A DNA stretch of 64,000 bases, from positions 22,652,501-22,716,500 of the forward strand of contig CM062212.1 in NCBI GenBank assembly GCA_031216445.1, read 5' to 3'. The notes under the pieces were generated by a model, which saw nothing but the letters and a program-made list of their open reading frames with translations, made no database searches and was not told where the DNA came from. Positions 1 to 10,159 of the stretch are shown piece after piece (positions within the stretch are counted from its first letter, which is position 1; each line of letters starts with the position of its first letter). The translations under genes and the position numbers were made by a program. This DNA comes from Lateolabrax maculatus (taxonomy: Eukaryota; Chordata; Actinopteri; Acropomatiformes; Lateolabracidae).

Positions 1-1125
1 GTTATCCATCATACTACTTCTTTGAATTATTCTTCTTCCGCCAGGAAATTTCGCCGCGCTTCTCCTCCCACAGTTTTGAAAGCACATACGCAAAAAATAC
101 ATCAAATGTGTGGCTCGATTTCAAATCGATGACTATGACTTTTATAAGAAATCGGCCAAACAGTGTTTGCATAAATCGCAATAGAATGGGCATTTTCTGT
201 CCATTCGGAATGAATGGAGGACCGCTTTTGAAGAAGGCTCAAATTCACTCCACTCTGAGTGAGCACTATATCGCTATACTTTGTCGTAGAAGAATGATTC
301 AACATTTGAGTGATTCCTTAGGTCGGACTATATCCAAACTCCGCCATTTATTGATAGGAAGTATGGTTTTCACACTATCCCTGCTTTTGTTTTGTGTGTC
401 TTTTGAGACTCTTCCATATTTTTACCATTGGTGTGTATTGCGTTTAGTTAGAGTGGAGTCACATGACCTAGAGTGGAGCGCTGCAGGAAACTCTTCTTAA
501 AATTTCTCTTAAAAAGTCTCCTACTCCTACAATTTTCACTCTACAGACATAATTTCACCATCAGTAGGAAACCTAATTAGCTCACATCGTTGTAGTTTTG
601 GAATCAATTGGACTGAGACTTTAATCAGAAAAAAAGCTTTTAGTGACGGCAGCACCAGCAAGCTCTCCATAGACCTTCATGTAAAGTTAGAACGAAAACA
701 CCCTGTTACAGAACAGAGTCAGCCCGCCCCCCGCTGTTACTCAGGATGCTGTGTGTGGGCATAAGGTCTGAGGACCAGACCATGTGTGCGCTCGCACGTT
801 TGTGTGTGTTCATGAAACCATAAAAATACGTGTGTTCATGAAACATAAAAATACACGGTAACTTCAACAGAAGCTTATTGTTCTGATGGTGAGTTATCCC
901 TGGGATTGGATTCATGGTTTGCCTCTGGAAGTTAAAGTTTAAAAGGTTTCTCCTCAGCTTATCCTCTTTACAGAACACTTGCGTGTAGGCATAAGGTCTG
1001 AGGACGGGGGGTGAACCCAGACCTCTGCAGGGGGAGAAAGAGGAGACACAGATACGGTCATCTGTACTGCTTATTATTGTATTTTTGGCAGAAAGTGGCC
1101 TGCTCTGTTTTTTAACCATCTAGAC
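1..1125 (+). repeat. Interspersed repeat, family B, copy 1
   Basis: Positions 1-580 match 46722-47170 base for base over long stretches (for example the segment 'ccatttattgataggaagta' near 342 and 46970). A second block, around 885-1000, matches 47165-47265 ('ggttcatgg'-type segment, 'gcctctggaagttaaagttt'). Copy 1 therefore contains about 300 bp that copy 2 lacks. The segments 'cataaggtctgagga' at about 756 and 989 show internal duplication. I cannot name the family. The short open frames here have no recognisable domain. Confidence 0.7.
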
Positions 1126-1875
1126 GCCACAGCACCCCAGAGCCCGTTCTATATCTCACCATAGCGCCCAAGAGCGCCCGTCATTTTAAAGTTGTTTTTA
1201 GTGTGTAAAAACATAACACACACATAAAATAAAGTCATGAGCTTTGCACTGTAGATACTCTATGATGTCACAGATGAACCGGAAATATACACCGTAACGT
1301 TGAGATTTGTGAGTTTTCTAAACATCGCCGCCTTTATTATAATCTTATAGATTGTGTTCCGAGAGAGATCCTGACCCACTGTGCATCGTGGAAAGTGACA
1401 GAGACTTGAGTTCAGGTTTCAATCACATAATCATCAACAGCGGGACCTACCTGGCTGTCGCTGCCGGACACGGACACTATTTTCCAGAGCAGCAGAGCAC
1501 TGAAGACTTGGTAAGGGGGACTGACCAGGTCATGGTGATTTTTCAACATAGGCTATAAATCTGTTGATTTTTTTTATAAGTTGGGATCCTCTGCAGCTAA
1601 TATTTGTTCATTAATGTGTAAGCATGTGTAAGGGGTGCAGCTGAGATGATAGGAGCTTTTAAACAGCGACAGCTCCTACATCTGAAACACTATATGAACA
1701 CATATCAGTCCTCAGTGAAGCCTCATGCCGCTCGAAGTGGAACAAAGGTTTCAGTAGAACTTTTTGCGCTGGAAGACTATTTTAAAGGATGAGTGCCACA
1801 AAACGGTCATTTGTACTGCTTATTATGGTGTTTTTGACCCAAATTGGCCTGGTCTGTTCTTTTTTTAACTGTTTA
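1057..1875. repeat. Diverged direct repeat pair plus intervening unique stretch
   Basis: The segment at about 1057-1122 (starting 'ggtcatctgtactgctta') recurs in diverged form at about 1808-1873. Between them lies a short open stretch (1352-1558) ending in a donor-like 'cttg|gtaagg' near 1510. I recognise no domain in it. Nothing else is identifiable between 1125 and 2169, which on the minus strand is the intron following kcnk10 exon 4. Confidence 0.45.
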
Positions 1876-2169
1876 TGAAGCATGAATTATCACCAGATGG
1901 TGTGTGACATCGATTGACCGACTTAATTCCTTCTCATAATTACAAGCTCCACACTCGTTTTTGGAACGTAAAGCTTGGTTATCTGAAATGATACGGGTTC
2001 AGTGAGTGTCCTCGTCTCGCCGGCCCACTCCCAAAATTTCAATGAGAAATTTTCTAGTTCATTACTGTACAGGGACCACATTGAACATTTAAATTTCATA
2101 ACCATAACAATTTCCATAAAGTCTTAAAGTCTGAGTCTTAGATATGTGGACATTTACAGTGTGACTCAC

Positions 2170-2330
2170 CCGGAACATCTTCTCCACTTTGGCAATGCTT
2201 TTGACAAATATGGTCCCTAGCTGGTCCCCAACACCTGCCAGGAGGAAGCCAAACAGTGGGATGCCAAATATTGCATACAGAATGCAGAAAATCTTCCCTC
2301 CCTCAGTGCTTGGGGCAATGTTGCCATACC
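2170..2330 (-). CDS. kcnk10: kcnk10 (TREK-2) coding exon 4: selectivity filter 1 and TM2
   Basis: Fourth coding exon of the two-pore-domain K+ channel. The acceptor is 'ttctctag' just above 2330 and the donor is CGG|gtgagt at 2169. The 161 bp supply two bases of a Gly codon and 53 residues (188-240 in my numbering). The exon completes the K+ filter TIGYGN begun in exon 3, then encodes the second membrane helix (IFCILYAIFGIPLFGFLLAG) and the start of the cytosolic TM2-TM3 loop (GDQLGTIF, KSIAKVEKMF). The wording GYGNIAPSTEGG and ILYAIFGIPL fits TREK-2 better than TREK-1 as I recall these proteins. Residue 229 is Val (TIFVKS), where I recall Gly in mammalian TREK-1 and TREK-2. The exon ends in phase 0. 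Exons for TM3, pore 2, TM4 and the C-terminus are absent from 1-2169 and should lie beyond the left edge. Confidence 0.95.
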
Positions 2331-2862
2331 CTAGAGAAGAAAAAAAAAGACATAAAGGGGTTTCACAGGACCACATGAAGCAAACATAAGCACCGGGCAG
2401 ATTTAGTGATGGATATACAACCTGAAAATTAGACATTGTTTTTCATTTCTGGTAAAATTTCAGAACCTTCAATTATTCTGTTATCCCAAAGAACACAGGG
2501 TCTAGATCACTAGTGCGAATCAAGGTTAGAAGAAAAACACCCAGTCAGTAAAGAATAACTTAACACCCACTGAAAATCTTGTCTTTGCTGGTCTCCAGTG
2601 GTTTAACTTTTCACCTTTCTGATTTAAAGGTAAACTCCACGACCCTGGCAAAATCACTGTTGGGTGTAGTTAGACACCAACAGGGCACACTCTAACCACA
2701 GCGAACCCATTCACCACTGATGCTGGGTGTGGTCAGAGGTAGCCTGGGAACCAGACAAATCGGCAAGTTTATATTTTATTTGCTCTGGAAGATACAGTAC
2801 ATTCCCTAGATTGAATTACATTAGCCTGTTCAGTTTGACCATTTGTATCATAGTCACAGTAC
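2331..2862 (-). other. kcnk10 intron 3
   Basis: Short 532-bp intron between the two exons that split the filter codon for Gly. GT (gtactg) and AG borders are present. I see no other feature in it. Confidence 0.85.
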
Positions 2863-2980
2863 CTATGGTTGTGATGACAGTTCCAGCAAAGAAGAAAGCA
2901 CTACCAAGATCCCAGTGGCTGGAGTTGTAGGAGGTGTCACCGATGGGATTCACTCCGGCATTCACAGCCTCCACAGAGTG
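2863..2980 (-). CDS. kcnk10: kcnk10 (TREK-2) coding exon 3: cap and first pore helix
   Basis: Third coding exon, 118 bp, giving residues 148-186 plus the first base of Gly187. The acceptor is 'tctctttccag|CAC' and the donor is ATAG|gtactg. It encodes the end of the extracellular cap (NAGVNPIG), an N-glycosylation sequon NSS at residues 166-168, and the pore helix SHWDLGSAFFFAGTVITTI leading into the filter. K2P channels dimerise through the cap and conduct background K+ current across the plasma membrane; TREK members respond to stretch, lipids, heat and pH. The phase (1) matches exon 4, so the filter codon is split by intron 3. The upstream intron, up to exon 2, spans about 35 kb and contains the large tandem array. 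Confidence 0.95.
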
Positions 2981-3375
2981 CTGGAAAGAGAAGTAGAGAC
3001 AGAGGCACATAAGAAAAGATTAGTCTCACTCTTGTTGTTGAGGATTCTGTCTTACTGTGCTTTGGATTCATCATCTTGCTAGAATAAACAACTCTCCACT
3101 CTTTAGTATCTGCTGGGCTCTGACAGAAAGTTTGCTGCTGATGTTGCTGTTGGTGTTGAAACTGCTGTAGTTATTGCTGCTGCTGTTGTGTCTTTGTGGA
3201 TAGTGCTAACTATTACTCACACATATTGACAGAAACAAATCCAGACACATTAGCCACTGTAGCCCTGGGCTATTCAACAGTTTTTGAGAGGTTGCCTGGC
3301 TTGCATATTAGCAACACGTTTCTCTACATAGTACATTTTAGTTGGTGTTTGTTTATCTGAGAATAATCAATTTTA

Positions 3376-4274
3376 TTGAGTTTAACCTCAGATGAGAAGG
3401 GATTTCTAGCATTCCAGGGACATTGCAACATGCCGCGTGTCTGCCCAACGAAAGCAGCGTTGTCGACCACTTCATGTGTGTTTTTTGTGTGTGCGAACTT
3501 TTATTTAAAACTCTCGTCTCAGCCACTGCTAAGCTCGGCGCACACGCCACAGAGAGATTGCCAGTTATTAAGCAGAGCCGAGCCTAGTACTACGTCGAAC
3601 GCAGATAAACCAGAGATCAAACATCCCCCTAGTATCAAGTCTCCTGTTTGGGAAAATTACAGTTTCTCAGTTAGATATAATGATCAGGTGGATCGGACAA
3701 AAGTTATGACAGTGTTGTTTATCAATGATGAGAAATTATCTGACGTGAAGCAGCAGGATATGAATGTTCTGAAATGTACCCATCAATATTTTTGACTTGT
3801 TGGTGTTTTTAAATGCTGAAAAATGCCAAATCAAATCAAGCATGCGTTGATAACATCAGTTTGATTTGAAGTGTCCTTACTGAGTGTTAAGAGATGAATG
3901 TATTATTCTGCAGAACTGATTGTGGCTGCCAAGTAATGCATCCCGTTATTTCAGCTTGGGTCACTATTGACCTGATATTCACACTGTCGATCACAAACAT
4001 AAATGCTGATAAAACATCTGATTTTCTAGATCATTAGAAAAGTTGTAGTGTGGATGCATTATTCGGCATGTATTTTATTACCTAAATAAGTTATTTTTTT
4101 TTATTTAAGAAAGAAAGACCTATAGTTGGTTCAATAAAACACTATTTTATAAAAGAAAAAGGCAATTTTATGTTTTGTTTCATTTTTTTCCTGCTGTACC
4201 GAAAACGTACCGTACAGTGACTTTAAAACTGAGATACGTATCGTACCATAATTTTGTGTACCATTACACCCCTA
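3376..4274 (+). mobile_element. hAT transposon remnant (BED-finger piece and right end)
   Basis: Translation of about 3600-3730 reads SPVWENYSFSVRYNDQ followed by DRTKVM, the beginning of a BED-type zinc finger as found at the N-terminus of hAT transposases. The Cys/His half is lost. The region ends at about 4200-4274 with 'accgtacagtgac...gtaccattacacccct', a typical hAT inverted-terminal end. No matching left terminus (aggggtgta...) is visible nearby, so this looks like an internally deleted, left-truncated copy. Not functional. Confidence 0.45.
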
Positions 4275-4558
4275 TTTCATTTAATTTAATTTGAATCAGG
4301 ATACTGTATCTGCTGCATTTTTGTCTGAGAGCAGCCAGAATGCTGTCTGAGCTCATATCAGATGAAATGGGCCTTGTTAGCAATCAAGGGACATTCCAAC
4401 ATGCTTGTTTCATAGATTCATGATGGCGGATCACAATGGCTCTGTTATTTTGAGGATTCTAATGCGTTCACTGTGCTCACTGCTCAGATTTTCTGAGAGC
4501 TCCCTCAAACAGCTGAGCCTTTTCCACCAAATCTAACTATTTTGGTATAAAGTGTCTG

Positions 4559-5023
4559 TGTGATGGTCAGGCAGAGGAAGACTCAATAGCAGGAATCACT
4601 CTGAAACAGAATTAAAGTGAAAAAAAAAAAAAGTTTACGGAGTTCCCAGGCACAAAACAAACAGGCAGTCAGTGGAGCATAAATACTGACAAAAAGAAAA
4701 AGGCAACTCCAAAGAGGGTCAGATTCAAAACAAAAAGGGCAACTCCAAAGAGGCTCACAAGGTCTAGGAGGGAAAAAAGAACAAACAGGCTAGGATCCAA
4801 ACAAGGAATTGCTGGAGAGCTAGTCTCACAAAATATCCAAGACAATATGGCAAATTTAATTTAGCTAGGGGTATAAATAGTAAAAGAACTAATGAGATAA
4901 TAGAACACAGGTGTGGAATAAAAACTGTGGGGAACCTCAACAGTGGCAGGAAGTAAAGCAAAAGGGCAGGTAATTACAAAATAAAACAGGAAGTAGAATC
5001 AGGAGTCCATATGGGTCGTCACA
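4559..5023 (-). mobile_element. Solo LTR, Gypsy-like, with 5-bp target duplication
   Basis: The sequence begins TGTGATGG and ends GTCGTCACA, so it has TG...CA ends on either strand. It is flanked on both sides by GTCTG (4554-4558 and 5024-5028), a 5-bp target-site duplication. The minus strand carries a TATA-like 'ctatttataccc' near 4867-4880, so the LTR most likely reads on the minus strand. No internal retroviral-type region is attached, which indicates LTR-LTR recombination. A small internal duplication of 'ggcaactccaaagagg' sits at about 4702 and 4739. Assignment to Gypsy is by general appearance only. Confidence 0.65.
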
Positions 5024-5520
5024 GTCTGTGACAGTGAATGAACTGTTATTTGCTTACCAACATAGACCACAACCTCAGCAATAACCAAACTAAACAAACT
5101 AGTGGTATAAAGCACAAATCACTTTACTGACTATAAATCTTTGTACTGAACTAAACGAAACAATTCAAAATAGCAACTATGTAGTTTATTTACTTCTAAG
5201 CTAAGTGATCACATCACAGTTCATGCACTGATTCCTCTTCAGTTCAGTAGTACAATTAATCTGTTGCTGGCATTGCAGGATGGGGCAGTTTTCTGCCCAA
5301 ATTGGGCTACTTTCTATATAATTGGACAGTTTGGGGTGTGTTGTGAGGATTTGGACTACTATTTGTATCATTTGGGTGTTCTGAGCATGAATGGTTGTCT
5401 CTATGTGTCAGCCCTGTGATTGACTGGCGACCTGTACTGGATGTACCCAGCCTCTTGCATTTTTCATTTTTGTAACCATGGTTTTTAATTATTCCTAATT
5501 GTTCTTACCTGCAGAACCTC
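5024..5520. other. Intronic stretch with a common fish repeat fragment
   Basis: Mostly unremarkable AT-rich sequence. About 5392-5455 ('tgattgactggcgacctgta') resembles a repeat fragment widespread in fish genomes, probably a LINE 3' piece. No gene seen. Confidence 0.35.
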
Positions 5521-6860
5521 TGCCCATTTCCCCCATCAACCATGTAGTGTATATATACCGGCCCATTTCCATTTAGTCTTTGCCAGATTGTCTATTCTAC
5601 CGCACATGCCCTCCCAGCCCATGCTTCATGCTCAATTAACCTGCCTGTTATTCTGGGTTGCCAGACACTACTCACACATTAATTGGTCTTTGGGCGTAAT
5701 TTTTGTTTGCCACTGCCATGCTGTGTCTATCAGATCTGTCTTGTCTTTCTAGTGATATTCCTCCTCATCTGAGTTTCTAGATCTTTATGGTGTTCCTTCT
5801 AAATAGGATTTGAAAGAGGTATTTAATAAAGCTCGAGCAACCTCAGTACCTTCTCCCATACCCTATAACTGCCTTTGGGTGGAGTAAAACTCATGTGGAG
5901 GTCAATGTTGCAGACTCTACTCTCACTGTGTGAATTTGATCAGGGCATTCCTGTAAAAGAGAGCATTGCTCTTAGTGAAACTCTACATCAGAGACTCTTT
6001 GGCAGCAGGTATACTGGTATACACCCAGTGGTTACTACAAAAACCTGGTGAAGCCTTTCAGACTGACCAATACCCCTGCGGTTTTTCACGCTCTAGTAAA
6101 CAATGTACTCAAGGACATGTTGAACAATGTTTTGTTTGTCTAACTGGCTGACATTTTCATCTTTTCAGAGATGAGCCAGCAAGAGCATCTGCAACATGTG
6201 CACTGTGTGTTCTCCAAAGGCTGCTGGGGAATCAGGTGTTTGTCTAGGCAGACAAATATGAGTTCTACGTCATAGGTGTCGTTCCTGGGGTTTACTGTAG
6301 GCATGATCCAGATGGACCCCGCAGAGGACAAGGTGGTCTAGACTGGCCCATCCCTTTCACTGCAGTTGCAATGCCTCCTGAGGTTTTCCAACTTCTACAG
6401 GCGTTTCATCCAGAACTACAGCTTTGTGGCATGCCCCTCAATGCCCCTACCTGTCAAAATCCCCTTTCTTTCCATCTGCTGATGGAGCCTTCAGAGAGTT
6501 AAAGCACTGCTTCACCACAGCTTCAATCCTCACATTCCTGATCCCTCACGTCAGTTTGTAGTGGAGGGTAACAGCTCTGACACTGGAGTGGGTGCCATCC
6601 TCTCCTTGATGAGGACCAGAAGCTTGGTTCCTGCCACGATGCTCTTAATTGTACATTCTCTTGTCTTGCCTTGCCTTGTTTCCTGCCATATAATAACCAT
6701 CCTGTCATTTCAGATCCTGCCACTCCCTCCTGCCTTGTAGTAACCTTTTATCCCGGCATTCCCCATCACCCAAGCTTTTTATCTATCCTGTCTGTCTCTT
6801 GGTTCAAACCTGTTTCTCTGCTGAGCCATTACACTTTGGTTTCCTCAAAATAAAATAACA
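5520..6860 (+). pseudogene. Ty3/Gypsy pol remnant (reverse transcriptase/RNase H)
   Basis: Frame-shifted translation recovers successive Gypsy pol motifs on the plus strand: NKARATSVPSPIPYNC near 5828-5876, DSLAAGI near 5990, FRLTNTPAVFHALVNNVLKD near 6060-6118, a degenerate active-site box read as LADIFIF near 6145 where YLDDILIF is expected, QEHLQHVHCVLQRLLGNQ near 6180-6233, MDPAEDKVV near 6310, RFSNFYRRFIQNYSFVACPL near 6380-6440, and DPSRQFVVEGNSSDTGVGAI near 6540-6600. Several frameshifts, stops and an internal deletion between the YxDD-upstream blocks make it non-functional. The flanks 5520-5800 (TATA-like 'gtgtatatatacc' at about 5547) and 6630-6860 may be LTR or leader pieces, but I cannot define their ends. 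Confidence 0.75.
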
Positions 6861-8462
6861 TTTACCATGTTGTACCTTAGACCTCTACACTGTGTGCAGG
6901 TTGAACATTTCAAAAAACGATCAAACAGTCTTGTTCATTGACCCCCATGAATACCTGCCATTGCTCAACAATGTTACATGCCTTTTTTTTTTAAGATGTT
7001 TTCTTTCTATTTTGAGGATTGAGCCATTGTCTGCTGTGTTTGTGACTCACAGTCCTTGTTCAAGGGTCAAAACTATAGTTCAACTAAACCTGTATTTTTG
7101 AGGTGGCTATACTGCTGTTTTGCAATATATTGGCTAATATTCTTTTTTTAAATAGAAACCTATAACATAAACATTTTTACATTAACAAACAGGATATGGA
7201 CAATGGAATGCACTAATATGCCTAACATTTTTCACTGTAAAAATACATTTGTCAGCACTCTATGGTGGACAAAATATTGTAATGGAGACATCATTGTTAG
7301 AGACATCGTCTCTATCGTTGTTGATCCCTGACCAATGTCTTCAACTATGACACACTGCACGGGGTAAAACAAGCAACTGTCATGCCCATTTCCATTCCCA
7401 ACGCTCAACGTCTGTTGAGTTGATTATCATCTGGTCTGATCCCAGTCCCAAGTTGAAGATATTTATTCAGGTGTCTGAAACAAACTTCTGCTAATACTGT
7501 TTACTGCAGCCTGTGTGTCTCACTTATGCAGGTGGATGTCAGGTGTTTTCATCATGGTTTCCTTAAGGGGACAGTAACACGTCTCAGAAGACTGCAAAAG
7601 AAAATTCACCCCTGGGGTGATGGATTGCAGGGAGAGGGCACTAAGACACGGCTGATATCAGGACCTAACATCACACACTCAGTGCCAGTCTGCCCTATGA
7701 GTGTCTGTCCTGGCAGATGGAGTCTCAGTGTAATGACCCACACTCATGGTGTGACAGAAAGCTGTGTAGTCGGCGAAGGGCAAACACACAAGGACACAAC
7801 TGATGCACCTCATCCACAGAGAGTCAAACTCTGTTCAAAAGTTCCACTTTGCCACAGACTTCAAGCCATAGTTTGGACTTTTGCACTGTACGTGTCACAA
7901 TAAATAAGGATAAATAATAAAAGAGGACATATTAGAAATTATGACTTTTTTTCTGTGACACAGTGGCCTTTATATCTGCAAAGGGTTTTATCTGATTGGC
8001 CTCTTAGCACATTATACTGAAATCAAATGCATAGTCTAACAATTAAAATCAATATAGGTGTAATATAAAATCTCATAAAGAAAAACTGGACAGGATAGTC
8101 AATCAATACTAAATAACAAAGCAACATCATGAGCTGCTATAGGAGTATTAAAATATTGTGGTGATCTTACAAAAAAGTTATCAAATAGGTGGAAGGTCAT
8201 TAGCTATAAATATATATATACTTACTTAGGCCCTACAAAAAAAAATGTAGGAATGTTGTATAGGGCTGGAAATGATTTAATGCTGTGTAAATGCATAATG
8301 TTGAAACCTTACCAGACTGGCTAATAATGTTTCCTCCAGTGTTAAGCTTACTAAATTAACTTTATAGCGTTGGTTCAGTTTGTGTATTAGGAGCAAGTCT
8401 AGTCTATTTATCTGATTTCTGGTATAACTAAAGCTGAAATAAACAGTTGATTAATCATTTGG
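6861..8462. other. Intronic stretch without identifiable features
   Basis: AT-rich intron. A 125-codon open frame at 7526-7903 has no recognisable domain and no intron-exon signals that would connect it to kcnk10. I see nothing else supportable here. Confidence 0.4.
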
Positions 8463-8473
8463 TTGATCAAGGG

Positions 8474-9225
8474 TAAATCCAAGATGGCGCCCCGATGGCT
8501 GCTTCAGTGTGTTGATGTTTGTCTTGCTTTGCTTGTTAATTCAGTGTTTTGCTGTCGTACCCAGGGTTTTCTTACCAGAGAAGAGATTATGAACATCGGA
8601 GAAACAACTCCCGTGTATTTATTTCCCACTTTTGTCGCCTCATCTGTCAAATTATTTGATATTCTGGTCAACAAACTCTCTCTCTTCAGTTCTGATAACT
8701 TAGCTAACCTTAGACTCTTTTAGCTTCTCAGCTAGCGATGGCTTCTCTCTCTCCCTCTCGCTCTCCTGCTCAGATATTTAGTTACTCCTCTGCCTCCTTT
8801 AGCGAGAACGGTTCATGTATTAAATGTAGTTTATTTGTAGCATTGGAGGAGAGTCTTAGTAAACTAGAACTACTTTGTTTTTGCCATTTATTTGATAGAG
8901 ATGACAAACAAAGGGCCACAGTTCAGACTCGAACCCCAGCCATTGCAACAGGGACTCAGCCTTAATGGTATGTGCACCATTATTTGTGGTTCCTAAACTT
9001 TCTAAAAGTAGAACGGGAGCCAGAGCCTTCAGCTATCAAGCTCCTCTCCTGTGGAACCAGCTCCCAGTTTGGGTTCAGGAGGCAGACACCCTCTCTTCGT
9101 TTAAGAGTATGCTAAAAACGTTCCTTTTTGATAAAGCTTATAGTTAGGGCTGGCTCAGGTGAGTCCTGAACCATCCCTTAGTTATGCTGTTATAGGCTTA
9201 ACTAAGGGAAGAAGAGGAGTTACTC
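8474..9225 (+). mobile_element. LINE, 5' end fused to 3' end (internally deleted)
   Basis: The copy starts at a LINE-style 5' end 'ccaagatggcgcc' (8481-8493) and continues with sequence alignable to the 5' end of the Rex1-like LINE at about 31700-31810 in reverse orientation ('cagtgttttgctg', 'accagagaagag'). A short ORF1-like frame follows at 8738-8963 (MASLSPSRSPAQ, CIKCS, ALEESLSKLE). At about 8964 it jumps to the L2-type C-terminal coding end (SKSRTGARAFSYQAPLLWNQ, then SFKSMLKTFLFDKAYS to the stop at 9147) and the 3' UTR. The central coding region (endonuclease and most of reverse transcriptase) is missing. Not autonomous. Confidence 0.65.
8481..8494 (+). promoter_or_regulatory. YY1-like motif at LINE 5' end
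   Basis: CCAAGATGGCGCC agrees with the YY1 core (AAGATGGCG). Similar sites occur at 5' ends of mammalian L1 elements, where YY1 positions transcription start. Here the function is inferred only from the motif and its position. Confidence 0.4.
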
Positions 9226-9251
9226 ATAAAAACTTAATAAAAATAAGATAA

Positions 9252-10150
9252 TTAAATGTGGTGAATGAAGTTTCTATTATACCATGGAGCTAACCTCTTT
9301 TGTTTTATTATCTTATTTTTGATAGGGCCAATAGAATCGAGAGTCGTTCGCAGCGAGCCTGCAGCACTATCAACCAGATGATCAATTTGGGAGGGACTAA
9401 AGTTAGCATAGGAGTCCTCAGTTATATTGAGACATGGCATTGAATTAAATGCCGATGGAATCACTTCTTTAAATTTAGCTACAGCACTATCAGACAGGCA
9501 TCTACTGAAGGACTGTTTGCCTAATGGCCTGTAGTCCAGTAATATAAATTTAAAAGTTATTAAATAATGGTCTGATAAGACAGGATTTTGTGGAAAGACT
9601 ATTAAACGTTCAATTTCGATTCCATATGACAGAACAAGATCGAGGGTGTGGTTAAAACAATGAGTGGGTTTGTTTACACTCTGAAACCAATCAAATCTAA
9701 TCAAATCTAATAGTGAGACAAACGCAGAACTAAGGCTATCATTATCGACGTCCACGGAATATTAAAATCACCAACAAAGATGACCTTATCTGTTTTGAGG
9801 ACTAAATTTGTTAAAAACTGAGAATTCTGCTAAAAATTCAGATTACAGACCAGGAGCGCGATACACTATGACATACAGAATTGGCTGTAGAGTTTGGGTG
9901 TGAAAGACTAAGAACAAGACTTTCAAATGAGTTAAAACTAAGTTTAGGTTTAGGGTTGATTAATAAGCTTAATGAGTCGAAGATGGCTGCAACTCCACCT
10001 CCTCGGCCAGTGCCTCTAGGAATGTGAGTATTAATATGACTAGGAGGAGTGGACATATTCAGGCTAACATATTCTTTCTGACACAGCCAAGTTTCAGTTG
10101 GACAAAATATATCCATATGATAGTCAGATATTAAATCATTGACTAACACA
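9252..10150 (-). pseudogene. L2-type LINE endonuclease segment, inverted
   Basis: Minus-strand frames encode an APE-type endonuclease domain of an L2-clade LINE. Recognisable are FCPTETWL near 10090, GRGGGVAAIF near 10000, a GDFNI-like piece near 9760-9790, and CFNHTLDLVLSYGI near 9640 followed by LSDHYLITFKF near 9570. Two or more frame breaks separate these blocks. It directly abuts plus-strand reverse transcriptase of the same family at about 10160, so the two parts face opposite ways. That arrangement is the expected product of twin priming (5' inversion) during LINE insertion. Confidence 0.75.
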
Positions 10151-10159
10151 GCTTTGGAT

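Noticed and set aside
1..2169. Search for the next kcnk10 exon (TM3 and pore 2)
   Set aside because: No minus-strand frame shows the expected membrane helix or second filter. The exon must lie outside the window.
7526..7903. 125-codon open frame in kcnk10 intron 2
   Set aside because: No homology recognised and no connection to the gene's splice structure.
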